Source: Datura wrightii
Taxonomy: Eukaryota > Streptophyta > Magnoliopsida > Solanales > Solanaceae
Reading direction: 5' to 3'
NCBI GenBank assembly: GCA_035772735.1
Contig: JASDFA010000007.1
Span: 147,869,001-147,933,000 of the forward strand
DNA length: 64,000 nucleotides
Part shown: in pieces, positions 1 through 12,009 of the stretch
Numbering within the stretch: position 1 is the first letter of the stretch
How the letters are laid out: every line of letters starts with the position of its first letter
Program-made: the position numbers and the translations under genes
Notes under the pieces: model-generated
What the model was told of the DNA's origin: nothing
Seen by the model: only the letters and a program-made list of their open reading frames with translations
Databases searched by the model: none

Positions 1-1080
1 TGTGCATCTATCCCCTCAAAAGCTCTCCAATTTTTCTCCTTCCACAGACCACATGATAGGCAGGGGCTACATCATATGGGCTATTTCTTCTCTTTATTAT
101 TATAAAAGAGCAGCTTGTTTAGTGAACTTGGCATGGGTAACTGCAACCCGAGCTAGTTCCAGACAACCCATAGTCGTGCATCCACCTGACAATGCAATAG
201 GATGTGATCCACATTTTCGGTTGACATCTGCACATAAAGCACCAGCTAACATATGTGATCCTCTTTTTCCTCAAGTTTTCAGCTGTCAGAACTACTCCCT
301 TGCTGCCAAACCAAGCAAAGTACACCTTTTTACGTGTGCTAGGAATCCAAACTAATACATGTCATAAGCCCATCCTTCCTCGCCAAAAGCTTGTGGCAGT
401 ATGACTTTAATTAGAAAAATTCCACTCTCCTTGCTTCCCATCTCCACAATCCTATCTAGTGAGTGTTGAGTTTTGTTGTAGAGAATTTCGATCAGCCTTT
501 GGATATTCATCAGCATGTATACATATATATTTATATACTTCTCTCTTCCTTCTTTTTTTCCGGGACAACCTAAAGTTATAATATGTAAAAGCAAATTCAT
601 AACATTAGTGTCTCTACCTTGTGCCTTGACCTTTAATTAGGAACGCAAGTATAAAAAGGGGTGTAAATCTTTTTATAACTTGTGCAACAACAACTTACTC
701 GGTGTAATCCTACAAGTGGGTCTGGGAAGTAGAGTGAGCGCAGACCTTACCCCTACCTCATAGAGATAGAGAGGTGGTTTCCGATAGACCCTCGGCTCTA
801 CTTCAGCATCTCAAAGCAGTTTGAAAAAAGAGAATATTGAAAAGAAAGCAGTAACAACAACGAAATAGAGCACTACAGAAAGCAGTACATAGCATACAGA
901 GAAAGAACAGTAACTACAACGAACTAGTGCGATAACCAAAGCACAGGAAACACATTTCTATTTTGTGCAAATAAAATATTACTATTTTGTTTATGGACAA
1001 TTTCTCTTCAGTTTTGTTAGTAAATACTAGATCCATCAAGTCTTGTTTTAGGGATTCATAATGATTAGTATTTGGCGCAG
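1..1080 (+). other. Upstream intron of the CTR1-type kinase gene
   Basis: This stretch precedes the first recognisable CTR1 exon, whose acceptor AG ends at 1080. I compared readable frames with what I know of the CTR1/EDR1 N-terminal domain and found no match, so the regulatory exons must lie before the window. It contains an Au-like SINE around 685-800. The first 350 bases have an open frame, but its composition and the absence of any known motif argue against an exon. Confidence 0.6.
685..830 (+). mobile_element. Au-like SINE remnant
   Basis: The core from about 690 to 800 has the hallmark phrases of the Au-type SINE common in Solanaceae: a CAAGTGGGTCTGGGAAG stretch, GCAGACCTTACCCCTACC, and TTTCCGATAGACCCTCGG. 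An A-rich tail with CAACAACAA follows. It sits in a CTR1 intron in the same orientation as the gene. Family assignment is from memory of the consensus; the copy is degenerate and its 5' end is uncertain. Confidence 0.7.
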
Positions 1081-4000
1081 GAGCTGCTGCTGATGGAGAT
1101 GCAGGACAATCAGACAGAAGTTGCATGGGTAGAAACAATGCAGTCCCTAGTTCAAGTGATCGTGATGAAATTTCTCAGTTACCTCTGCCTCCATTAAATG
1201 CATGGAAAAAGGGACGAGATAAAGAATCTCAACTTTCTAAAATGTATAATCCTCCAAGTATGTTAAACCCAATGAACATGGACAAGGACCTGGTTCTTCT
1301 GAAGCACGTCCCTCCAATACGGGAAGATGCTCAGCCACTGATGGCACGAGCAGATACAGTAAAAGATACTAGGTTTCTTGCTGGAGGAGGTCATGTCATT
1401 TCTGCAACACCAAGTGAAGAACTTGCTCTTGATGTAGAAGAGTTCAATATTCCATGGAATGATCTGGTTCTGAGGGAGAAAATTGGGGCAGGTAATCTGT
1501 GGCTGCTGGCTTTTGGCCATTTGAGTAGTGTGAGCTCTGTGGTTGCTTGGTTAAATGTTAGTTATTTTCTGATTTTTCCCCTTGAGGACACATTATATTG
1601 GGATTCTATAGTACCGTAACGTTCTTATTTGATTTAGCTAACACAGTTTGTCTATTTTCAGGGTCTTTTGGTACTGTTCACCGTGCTGATTGGCATGGCT
1701 CAGTAAGATGCTTATCCATTTAGATCTCAGTTTTGGAAATCTTACATCTGGAAAAAATGTGTCGACGTATCTTTTATTTTGGAGATTCATTTATGCAGGT
1801 GTAAATTTTTCATCTGTATTGTACTTTTTGGGGGAGAAAACCATATTTTTATTGTGGTTTAAGTGAGTTAGGTCTGAAGCTCCCTCTCAAATATTTTTCA
1901 CTGGCTCTGTTTTTCTTTCTTTCAGATTTTATCTTTTTTTTTTTTTATGCTGGGGAGGAGTAGTATTTTATATGTCTATTGGAGATATAACCATGTGAAG
2001 ACTGCTATATTACATTGATTTTATTCCTTCCTGATTTCATCTCATGGAAGTTTGTATCGTTTAGGATGTTGCCGTGAAGATTCTCATGGAACAAGATTTT
2101 CATGCGGAGCGAATCAAGGAATTTTTGAGGGAGGTAAGTCTGTGCCATATCCCCCAACTTCTAACTAACAATTAGGAAGAACAAGAAAGGGACCAGGATG
2201 CATTGAGATTGAGGATCTGCGGACATCAGTTTTATTATTTGTTTTCCCTTCTACGTTCTTCTAATTCTGTTATTTCTTTGGTTGTCCTAGGTTGCAATTA
2301 TGAAGCGGTTGCGACATCCAAATATTGTTCTTTTTATGGGTGCTGTCATTCAGCCACCAAATTTGTCCATAGTCACAGAGTATTTATCAAGGTCTTAGCC
2401 TGCTTCTCCCTTCAGATTATCAGAGAAAACATTATGTTTGTCTCAATTTTGCTGACTGGTTCCCATGTTGTCATGTATTTCAGAGGTAGCTTATATAGAC
2501 TTCTTCATAAACCTGGTGCTAGAGAGGTGTTGGATGAAAGGCGTCGGCTGTGTATGGCTTATGATGTGGTATGGATAAACATATCCTACTTCCTCTTCTT
2601 TCTCATTTTATTTTTTCAATTGGGACTGATCTTTTACTATGATTCCGTGCAGGCAAATGGGATGAATTATCTTCACAAACGCAATCCTCCCATTGTGCAC
2701 CGAGATTTAAAATCTCCAAATCTGCTAGTGGACAAAAAATATACAGTGAAGGTGAGAGTGAGAACTTCTTTAGCAAGCGTAAAGGTTCAATCCTCTTTGT
2801 CATGACTGATATATTCTCAAGTTGGCTGTCAGCGTAAGTCAAATCTGAAGGAAGCATCATATGTATAAAGGGAAAAATCATTATTCTTTATTTTACATTT
2901 TTGGAGGAAATTTGGTCCATATCATTCTTTGTGATCTTCCAGATATATGCCATCTATAGAGTTTTTTTTCAACTGCCATGGATCCAGCATGTTTCAAGAA
3001 ATTCAGGAGTCAATATGAGAAGGAAGAATCTATTTCTAGTTTAGTTTGTCGTTCAAATTTTCTTCTTATGTTTTTCCAAAACATATCTTCTCCTCTTTTT
3101 TCAACCTCTTGGTGTATTAGTTCCTTTCTTAACCGGAATAGGGTAGATGCATGTATCTCCTCTTACTCTGGAAATATGTGTCTGGTCCTCTTCCTTTTAA
3201 TCAACTATGACCATTGAGGGGAAAAATAATTTCTTGATCATTCAATTTGACTTTTCAAATCAACCGGAAAAAAAAATTTAAGGGAAAAAGTGTCAAAAGA
3301 TGCCCTTAAACTATGCGAAATTGAACAAAAATGTCCTCCATTAACTGTTTGGTTGAAAAATGCCCCTGCCATCAATAAGTTGGTTCAAAAATGCCTCTTG
3401 TTGTTAACAGTTTGGTCCAAAAATGCCCCTACTGTTACTTTTGGATCAAAAATGCTGATAAACATATCTTTTTCTTGTTAATTTTGTTTTTCTAATAAAA
3501 TATTATTCTTAAAGAACCCTTTTCTTATTTCTTTTCTTTTAAAATTTCTTCAACTAATAAAAGAGTGAGAAGTAATCTTCTTCTTAATCTCGTTTTATCA
3601 ATTAAAATAGAATAACCATGTGTACTTTTTAAACTGATAATATAAGTATAGTGATCTCATCATTAATTTTTAATTTAAATAATAATTAAAAAGATTCCTA
3701 ATAAATTAGGAAATATATTTATTTCTTAATATTTTTCGAATTGAAGTAGGATAAACATTTGCTAATATATTTCTTGATCTTGAAGTTAAAATGAATAAAC
3801 AGGATTAACAATAACTCCATCGGTGATATTTTAAAGATATTTTATGATTTGAAGCAATGTAATAAACTTTCGTGTTTTATGACATTATAATTGTTATATC
3901 TTCACTTTAAAATCATGGGTTGTATTAGCAAATGTTTCTCTTTCGTCAATTCAAAAAAGATTAAGAAATAAAAATATTTCCTATTTTATTAAAAAAAGAA

Positions 4001-7000
4001 ATTTATCATTATCTAAATGAAAATTAACTATAAATAATTGTGATTTTATACATATAAAAATTAACGATGGGTTACAATATTTTTATTTGGAAAATAATGT
4101 GTTTAAAAAGATAATATATTTATTAGAAAAAATGCATCTTTGACCCAAAAGTATCACATTTTTGGACCAAAATATTGATGATAGGGACATTTTTGGACCA
4201 AAATATTAACGGAGAGCATTTTTGTTCAATTTCACATAGTTTAAGGGAATTCTTGACCCTTTTCCCTATTTTTTAGAAAAACTCAAGTTCTTGAGATCTG
4301 ATTGAGAATTTTCTTGAGAAAGAGGAGGCCTTTTGGAATGTCCGTGATTTTTAAGAAGGCTCTGTCCTTTATAGCTCAACAGTGTCTATGATGTAGTGTG
4401 ACCATCTCTTAGATTGCGCTACTTTTAGTTGCGATTGATGCTTACTTATAAGAAAGATATTGCAAGTTAACATTATAATTAATTTACTCTCGAGTTTGGC
4501 CAGATTATGTATATTTATATGAAGCTATTCTTTCTTTAGTTCAGTAAAAGGTACTAAATATTCTCTCTTGTCTAATGTCTTCATCAGATCTGTGATTTTG
4601 GTCTTTCTCGTTTCAAAGCAAATACATTCCTTTCATCAAAGACTGCTGCCGGAACTGTAAATTCTTGATTCAACTCTGGTGCCTTTATGTTCTGTTGGTT
4701 TTTGTCTTGTTTCTTGATGACTAAATGAAAAAAAAATGAATTTGGTGCTTATTGTGACAGCCGGAATGGATGGCGCCTGAAGTTATTCGTGATGAACCAT
4801 CAAATGAGAAATCCGATGTATACAGCTTTGGTGTCATTTTGTGGGAGCTGGCAACACTTCAACAACCATGGAGTAATTTGAACGCACCACAGGTTTGTAT
4901 TTGTTAGTTTGAAGTGTTTTTATGTTAAGAGTATTTTAGGTATAAATGGTGAGAGGTGAATAGCTAATATATCAACTGAAAGGACCTTAAGTTATCTCTT
5001 GGGATGTGAAAATGAGTCAGTCTCATATGGTTCTTCCTGGAACTAGGGCACCACAAATTGGGATGAGCAATTCCAGGAAGAGTCCTTTCAATTTGCTTTA
5101 CGTCATCTACCTCTCTTCTTCATGTAGCTAATGTAGAAAGCTAGGCATTCATGGACCACTGAATGGAAGAGTTCCATGGATACTACTTTCCATTTCTGTG
5201 TAGGTTTTATTTGCTGCTTGTGTAATCTTTTAATGGTTGATATTTTGTGTAACATATGTATACAGTTTGTGAAGATACTATTTAAGTAGAGAACTAGGGA
5301 AGTGCAGTTAAGTTGATGACCAGCATTAAAGTAGTATAAGTATGATGAATCATCTAAATACTATATTTGTTAATGCGTGCCCATCCAAACACGTGCTATA
5401 TCAGCACTCGAGTATGTGTTAAATGAGCTAGGGGTTTCATCACAAAGGTGAAGCAAATATAAGCAAGGTTTCCCACACCATATACAGGTGCGGGTAAAGA
5501 AATTAGTCCAACCACATTGATGCATGGATGTGGTTCTAGATAGAAAAAGCTTGTCGCGTGTTGGAGGATGGGGAGAAAGAAGCTAATTCAAGAGAGTAAG
5601 ATTCAAATAGGTAGTTGGAATAGACTTGTTGATGGGAAAGCAAAGACAATTAGCTCTGCTAGCATAGAAGATGTTAGGGACAAAAGATCTCAATTTGGAA
5701 AGTTAAATCTGATTGTATTTTTTGATCTCTTCCTGGTGTAAAATGGATGTAGTTGAGGATGCTGAAACCCTGTTACAGTTCATAGACACTTTTGTATAGA
5801 TGGCCAGGGTTCACTTTTCTCTCTCACTTTTTGGATGTAATCACAACACTTTCTTATTGCTGGTTTTGACATCAGTAATACTTACCACTTCAAAAAAAAA
5901 TGGATGGGGAGGTCTAGAGAGATCGACAACGTATGTTATAAGTTGTGGTTTTGTGGGATAAATAAAACTGGGAGGCGGGTGGGACTCATTGCAGTATTAG
6001 GATTTAAAGTTGTAGAAGTAAAGAAAATTAGCAATATGATCATTATGTCTATTGTAGGAAAAGTATGCACTCAACATATGAGTGTCTATGCACTATAAAT
6101 AGAATTAGACAAAAAAACTAATACAAAAATTTGGAAAGATATGGATAGTAGGATACCCTTGTTCCAAGAGATCCCATGGGACTAGAGGCCATATAAGGAA
6201 GGTGAATGAGAATTAGAAGCTAATGTAGATAATCTGAGGAAGTAAACAACAAGTTGCATTAAGAAAGTAAAAGAATTAGTCTTTGGTGCATTAGAGGCTT
6301 AGGACTTGGGAGCTCGACTAGAGAAGTCATGATTGTTGAATGAAATGTGTAAAGAGCTATTACAGTAAAAAAAGACAGTTCTGTAGGAAGTTACCAACAA
6401 ATGAATTATGAATATCAAAAGCTTTTATAGAATATATTAAAGTAAGAAGAAAGTTTCATCATGTTCTTGTAGAACTCCATATGCACCAGTCTACAGGCGA
6501 GGCAATATTATTCAGCTTGACGGTGATAAAAGGGGATATGCACGCGAAGAAAAGTTGTCTCAAAAGATCAATACAAGCTTATGTAAGAATAAACATAATA
6601 GAATCAAAATATCCATTTAGGGTACATTAGTTAGTTGAAGTTAACTGTTAAGTTTTAGTTGTTACACTTGCATTGTGCTAATGTTTGTGAGGAGTTCTCT
6701 TAATCGGGTTAGAGACTCCTATGTTCATGTAGAAATAAGTCTAATTTACGAACGACCAACTGATACGATACAATATCAAGCTCCATGATTCTTGAAACTG
6801 TTTCTCTTTGATATAGTACATTCTAGCTTCTTCTAAAAGTTCGATTTTTGACAGATCAGATAAGAGGACCATCTGTGGAGCCTCATGATTATTGAACTGT
6901 TTCCTTTTCTTTTCTTTTTTCTTTTTTTGACATAGTACATGGCATGGAATGTGCCATAATGAATCTGACTTTGTAGGTTATAGCAGCTGTCGGCTTTAAC

Positions 7001-7273
7001 AGGAAGAGGCTTGACATTCCAAGTGACTTGAATCCTCAAGTGGCAACTATTATTGAGGCTTGCTGGGCTAAGTGTGTTTCTTTAACTTGTCTCCAAGTTT
7101 ACACCATTTAGTTCCGTGATTGTTTTAATGTGTTATCTTAAAGTTACATCTGATAATGTTGTAGTGAGCCGTGGAAACGCCCCTCCTTTTCCTTTATCAT
7201 GGATATGCTGAGACCGCAAATTAAATCTCCTCTGCCTCAACCAGGTCACACAGACATGCAGTTGCTTTCATGA
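1081..7273 (+). CDS. CTR1: CTR1-type Raf-like Ser/Thr kinase, C-terminal half (5' partial)
   Basis: Exons: 1081-1491, 1662-1702, 2065-2133, 2291-2391, 2484-2568, 2653-2751, 4588-4656, 4761-4892, 6977-7071, 7165-7273. All joins keep frame and give 403 residues ending PGHTDMQLLS. The first 120 or so residues are a linker; the rest is a complete kinase domain: Gly-rich loop GAGSFGTV (split by an intron), AVKIL lysine, HRDLKSPNLL catalytic loop, DFG, PEWMAPEV. All catalytic residues are present, so it should be active. In the known family, CTR1 binds ethylene receptors at the ER and phosphorylates EIN2, repressing ethylene responses. The N-terminal regulatory half lies outside the window. Near-identity to tomato CTR1 as I remember it supports the name; a CTR1 paralogue of the same clade is the alternative. 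Introns 6 (1.8 kb) and 8 (2.1 kb) are swollen by mobile elements. A small alternative 3' exon is possible at 7324-7362. Confidence 0.95.
3281..4267. mobile_element. Inverted-repeat element of about 1 kb (MULE-like or large MITE)
   Basis: The left end begins AGGGAAAAAGTGTC and continues through CCCTTAAACTATGCGAAATT. The reverse complement of the right end reads AGGGAAAAGGGTCAAG, then CCCTTAAACTATGTGAAATT. The arms match imperfectly for about 60 bp and both run into repeated phrases of the type TTGGTCCAAAAATG. The interior is AT-rich and has no coding potential. It lies wholly in the CTR1 intron 2752-4587. No clean target duplication is visible in the A/T-rich flanks, so the superfamily is uncertain. 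Confidence 0.7.
5560..6480 (+). mobile_element. Degraded non-LTR retrotransposon (RTE-like LINE) fragment
   Basis: The frame around 5930-6095 reads YKLWFCGINKTGRRVG, then VVEVKKISNMIIMSI, which resembles the endonuclease of plant RTE-type LINEs (typical pattern YKLWYSG...VVEV..V.DR). Upstream, around 5570-5700, there are similar but frameshifted pieces. Stops are frequent and no reverse transcriptase is recognisable. It lies in the CTR1 intron 4893-6976, sense to the gene. Boundaries are rough. Confidence 0.5.
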
Positions 7274-8728
7274 ATACGTGTGATAACTGTATGGTTTTTG
7301 CACATATTTTGCATTTGTTACAGGCCATGTTTCTGGGAGGAAGAACATATGGATTATGTCAGGTTTGTCTATCTCCTAACCTATTTCCTCATTATACTGA
7401 ATTTTAAAGCTATTGGCGTTGGATGTCACATCTTAGTCCAATTCTAGGTATGTTAACACTAGGTGACTGGTGCCAACAGTAGTAGAATAATAAGGTAGAA
7501 TATTTGGAATCACTTTTCTCCACAACACTTTCTTGGGTTTCGCTGGATGCTTTGGAAGCTGCTGGAGCATCTGAACTGTTCGGTGGATTTGAGAGGGCAT
7601 TACTTTAGACTGGCCATGACATCATAGCAGCCTAACGAACTTAGATAGGTTCCAATAATCCACTATCAAGCTTCAGCTTGAGTGATATAGCAGTAACAGA
7701 TAGCAGTATGTTTTGCAGGCCCGCAATAATGCAGATTGCCTGTGGGGAATACTTAGTGTTCTTCACAAGTTCAAGCAGCAGCCACTGACTTACAGAAGAT
7801 CCTTTGCACTGAGCATGTCCATTTCCTCTTGAGCCATTGTTTGGACAAGCGATTTTGTTCAATGTCAATTTTTGTCTCAGGCCAGAATTCATGTTGTATA
7901 ACTGTATGTGAAAGCATTGTAATGGAAATTTGGGTCATAGAAATGCTCTCATAAATCATATCATGCTAGTGTGTGCTTTATGGTCACATTTACGTTTTTT
8001 TCATGTGGCTTTCCTTTGTTCTGATTGCTTCTCAGTTATCCCTAAAAAGGGAACACATAACGTAATTGTGCATACATGGTCTTGGTTGCGGACAGTAAAA
8101 CGCCCGACTTTTAACTCCACTAAAAGATACTAACTGTTAAGAGATTCTGGTCGAGGTGTCGTGAGGGAATAACGAATGATTTAAATTCTTTTTAATTCTT
8201 GCAAATACGTGTATGGTAGGTGGGTGTGGGGGTGGGTGTGGGGGTGGGTGTGTATAGCGACCACAGGGCAAAAATATTTCTAGATTTCAGACGTACAGTC
8301 AGAGACTTTCAGTTTCAGAATGACCCTCCAAATAAATAGAGAACTAAATAGGAATTTCTCCAGTATCGATGTTCCCAAGTAACTAGAAACACGAGACAGA
8401 ATATACCAATTAAAGGAAAATTCATGTTAATGGATTTCATCAAACATAAGAAAAATCAAAATAACAATGATAAGCATCGCCCTGAGGTGAGAAAGCTCTC
8501 GGATGGTATTTTTGACAACAATCACGCGGGGCTCGGTTGACAGAGCTGGAATTAGACTACTTCGAACGTACTGGATCTGAAACCAGCTCTGATCATTCGT
8601 TTAGTGAGGTTAGAGCCAAATATGTGTTGTGCCTATATTATATAAGCAGAGGCAGACAGAACAAAATTGATTTGACCCAGCAGAAGAGAACCCCTAAAGC
8701 ATAACACTGCAGATGGGTCGAATAAAAA
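7274..8728. other. 3' UTR of CTR1 and convergent intergenic spacer
   Basis: CTR1 (+) ends at 7273 and RPF2 (-) ends at 8729, so the two genes converge over this spacer. Part of it, roughly to 7950, is probably CTR1 3' UTR. It holds a possible small alternative exon (7324-7362, preceded by TTGTTACAG and followed by a GTTTGTC donor) and a G-rich tandem repeat at 8219-8252. I see no further coding sequence. Confidence 0.5.
8219..8252 (+). repeat. G-rich 12-bp tandem repeat
   Basis: The unit GGTGGGTGTGGG is repeated nearly three times. With several closely spaced runs of three or more G it could form a quadruplex on the + strand. It lies between the 3' ends of two convergent genes. Confidence 0.8.
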
Positions 8729-11700
8729 TCACTCAGAATCAAGCTTCTGCTTCTTTTCATCGGGCAGCTCTGTTGTTCCATGTTTCAATTTAGCTTCTCG
8801 ACGTTCCCTTTTAACTCCTTTCGCTTTGTGAGGCAGTGCCACACTTCCAACCTACAGAAAGGAATAATTTTTCACTGCTAAACAGAGGCATTGGATCTTG
8901 TTAAATTAAATAAATCAACCAGATAAATGTATTCTTACCTTCTGATCAGGAATGTAAATCTTCCCGAGTTTTCCTTGAATAGCATCTTTGACAACATTTT
9001 TCTCCTGAAAATGACAGCAAGTAACATCAACATCTCACAACTCATGTTAGAAATGAAAAGAAAGAGAATTGAAATGTAACTAAGCCAATCAAACCTTCTT
9101 CTTTGCTTTTTCAAGAGAAGTTCTCATAGCTTCTTTCCTTAAACTTTCATCAGGGAGACGATGTCGCCGAGTTACTAAGTCCATGGATGGTCCAACCTCC
9201 ACTAATTCTATTCTTGGAACTATTGTGCCAGATTTTTTAAGACGTAATGCACAATGTGTGAAGAAAACCCTATTTGGTGATACAGCTACACATACATATA
9301 CACGATCTAACCCAGCTAGGTTCAAGTTTGTCACAACCTGCATTTAGAACCCACAAACATTGATGGCACTCCTTCCAATTCAAAGAAACAAAGAGGAGCA
9401 GTTATTGAGAAAATGAACAAACCTCGCCATGGAATAGATCGAGCAAAACTTCTTTTAAATGTTTCAACTCTTCGACACTCTCAAATCCTTCTCCAATAAA
9501 GGTGAAAAAGGGTTTTGACCCAATTTTAGGAGCCAAATTCTTATCATATTTGAAAGACTTCATGCTTTTGAACTCCTCCACTCCTACCTCTACAAGATCG
9601 TAAATGTGGTGATCATAGGTTCGCCCAATAACAAGATTGTTAGGACGCTTCTTGGAGTGGGAACCATACTGAAAAACAACCAGAGAGTGTGAGTGGGTAC
9701 ATAAAACAAAAGGTAGGAAGCAACAGTGAGGAGGTCTAAAGGGATATGGTCAACAGTTAATACAAAGATAGCCTATTGGTGAAATTGAGGTTTTCAACAT
9801 GGTAACTAAAATTCAAAAGGACTTATCCCACTCTGAGTATCTAAGGTAACAGTAAGTGACACTTATATGCATAAAGAGTTGAAATCTACGATCAATAATA
9901 ATAATGCAACAGATGCTTTAACAAGAGCAATAGGACTTGGAACCGTGCTACGCAGAACCTGAGACATCACGTTAAGTGGAAACCATAAGCAGGCGATGGT
10001 TAAGCAGTAAATTAGCAATTTCTAGCACTGAATGTTAGATGTTAGTCTTGACCAAGAATTACTCATCAAAGCATAAAACTTAATAGAGTAAATGAGTAAA
10101 ATCGTCATAAAAATATTATGGAAAAAACTTCGTTTAATAATGCAATTGAGCAATTACAGACAAAATATTATCAGGAAGCCACAGATCAGCTACCAAAAAC
10201 GGGAGTAACTAAAAATATCAACCAGATACATTTTCAATCAGGATGCTCCAAATCTACACAATAAAATCACCTATATAATAACAAAATTTAGGTGCTCTAG
10301 CTCTAAATGTGCTCTCCCCTTCACTGTAAAAGAAAACCCCTTAACCAAGCAACAAGATACCAGAAGACTATTGTTAATCACCGATTAAAATCATACCACG
10401 ACATCTGGTAGATGAATATGGTTTTACCATTCAGACATAACCCTCTCACAATACCCCGGCGTTTCAAAATAAGTTGTGTTTTTAGCTTGGGCAGCCCCTT
10501 AAGGAAACTGCTCATTCTTAGAAAGTAAAAATTAATAAATATCTTGAAAAAAATGTAACTCTTTAGTAGTTTCTTGATTATGTAAAACTCTCTCCATTTA
10601 AATAAGGGTAAAATTGGAAGAACATCATTAATGTCTTCTTGATTATGTAAAACTCTCTCCATTTAAATAAGGGTAAAATTGAAAGAACATCATTAATGTC
10701 TTCTTAGTAAAACTCTCTCCATTTAAATAAGGGTAAAATTGGAAGACATTGTTAATGTCTTCTTGATTATGTAAAACACCACTTATTTTAAAACAAAACC
10801 AAAAGGCTAAAACACAACTTATCTTGAAACCGAGGGAGTATCTATTTGCACTCCATCAATTACACAGACAAAATCAAATACTACACTCACATTTGATAAA
10901 ACAGTAAAAATTACAAAATCATATCTATCATATCTTTATTTTAGTGTCTGCAAAGCTAGCAACTGATAACATTGAAGATCTTTTCTGTTTTAAATAATGA
11001 ACAAGTTGAAGATCAAAAGTGGACTTCTCCTTAACGCTACAAGTAGCTAAAGGACTTTGGCAACAACTGTTACCCATTCTTGTTATAATGTACATAGGCT
11101 ACCCATCAAAAAATGTTATACAGCTTAGTCTCTGATCCTTATCCCCTAGAAGCCAGATGCTTAACCTGATTAAAAATAATGCACTGCCATGTCAAAATGA
11201 GCACCTAAGTTTCTTCTTCCTGTTCTTGATTGAATATATATCTTTTGACACAACTATCTCTTTATCATGGAAAAAGATTAGTACTGATCAGCTATGTCTA
11301 GCTTCAGAACAAGCCAAAGAAACAACATAATAGTCAGGCAGCCACAAAAAGAAATTCAGATTAAATATGAAACAAATCATTATAGTCAGGAAACAACCAA
11401 AAAAAAATCCAAATTAGCATGGAACAAGTTATAAATCAGTGGCTCAAAAGAAAAAGCCTCTACCCACTTACCACAAAAAGGCTGCAATCTGTCTTAAGAG
11501 AGAAAAACTCCAGAGAAGTCTCGCCCCCACTCTCAAATGGTCTAATGTTGTCATTCTTCCGGGTATATTTAACAGAATTATCCCTCTTCAAGTGATAAAT
11601 TTCGGTCATCACATCATTCAATACTTGGCTTGTTTTCGTACCATGCAGTATCAAAGTCTTCTTCCCAGTTTCAACCTGCCAAAAGCAATTGTCGATCACA

Positions 11701-11864
11701 GTCAAAATCCCATCTTTAAAACCGCAATATTGGGAGTTAGAGCCCAATAATGGAACAAAACTCAAAAAACCCAATATTCTGCTCCGGGAACTCACCAGTT
11801 TCGGAGCACGCTTTTCAAGCTCCCTTCTGATTCTTCCTTTCTGTGGGGTTTTGAATTTCATCAT
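8729..11864 (-). CDS. RPF2: Ribosome production factor 2 homologue (Brix domain)
   Basis: Six exons on the - strand: 11864-11796, 11675-11472, 9668-9423, 9337-9095, 9004-8939, 8851-8729. Exon lengths are all multiples of three, all junctions are GT-AG, and the product is 316 aa, the usual length for RPF2. The N-terminus MMKFKTPQKGRIRRELEKRA is the conserved RPF2 start. A Brix domain covers about residues 28-235 (ILHGTKTSQVLNDVM, then RPFESGG, then KSGTIVPRIELVEVGPSMDL). The C-terminus is a basic tail typical of nucleolar proteins. In yeast and Arabidopsis, RPF2 with RRS1 brings the 5S RNP (5S rRNA, RPL5, RPL11) into pre-60S particles and is needed for 27S pre-rRNA processing. A GGTGAGT donor near 11955 and a TTTTTCCTAG acceptor near 11871 suggest a 5' UTR intron. 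The 1.8-kb second intron carries a MITE. Confidence 0.95.
10454..10838. mobile_element. Stowaway-like MITE in RPF2 intron 2
   Basis: The left end reads TA-CCCCGGCGTTTCAAAATA then AGTTGTGTTTTTAGC. The reverse complement of the right end reads TA-CTCCCTCGGTTTCAAGATA then AGTTGTGTTTTAGCC. Inverted repeats of about 35 bp with flanking TA fit a Tc1/mariner-derived MITE. The interior has three and a bit copies of a 65-bp tandem repeat. Confidence 0.75.
10571..10777. repeat. 65-bp tandem repeat inside the MITE
   Basis: Copies lie at 10571-10635, 10636-10700 and 10701-10759 (the last lacks six bases), with a partial fourth at 10760-10777. Each contains TTCTTGATTATGTAAAACTC and CATTTAAATAAGGGTAAAAT. 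Copies differ by only a few bases, so the expansion is recent relative to the MITE. Confidence 0.9.
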
Positions 11865-12009
11865 GCTTACCTAGGAAAAAACGAAAAACAATTACGTGAT
11901 GAGCTATACGAATCCCTCATATTCATTCTTTGAAGAAAAAACTAAGCATTAACTCACCAATAGAAGAAAAAGACTGGTGAAGAAAGGAAGAAAGAAACAA
12001 TGGATGCTA

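Noticed and set aside
2..355. Open frame of 117 codons at the window start as the N-terminal EDR1-like part of CTR1
   Set aside because: No residue pattern of the CTR1/EDR1 regulatory domain is visible and there is no convincing splice pair leading to the 1081 exon; treated as intron.
10571..10777. CRISPR-like array
   Set aside because: The repeats are head-to-tail with no spacers and lie in a plant MITE; it is a tandem repeat.
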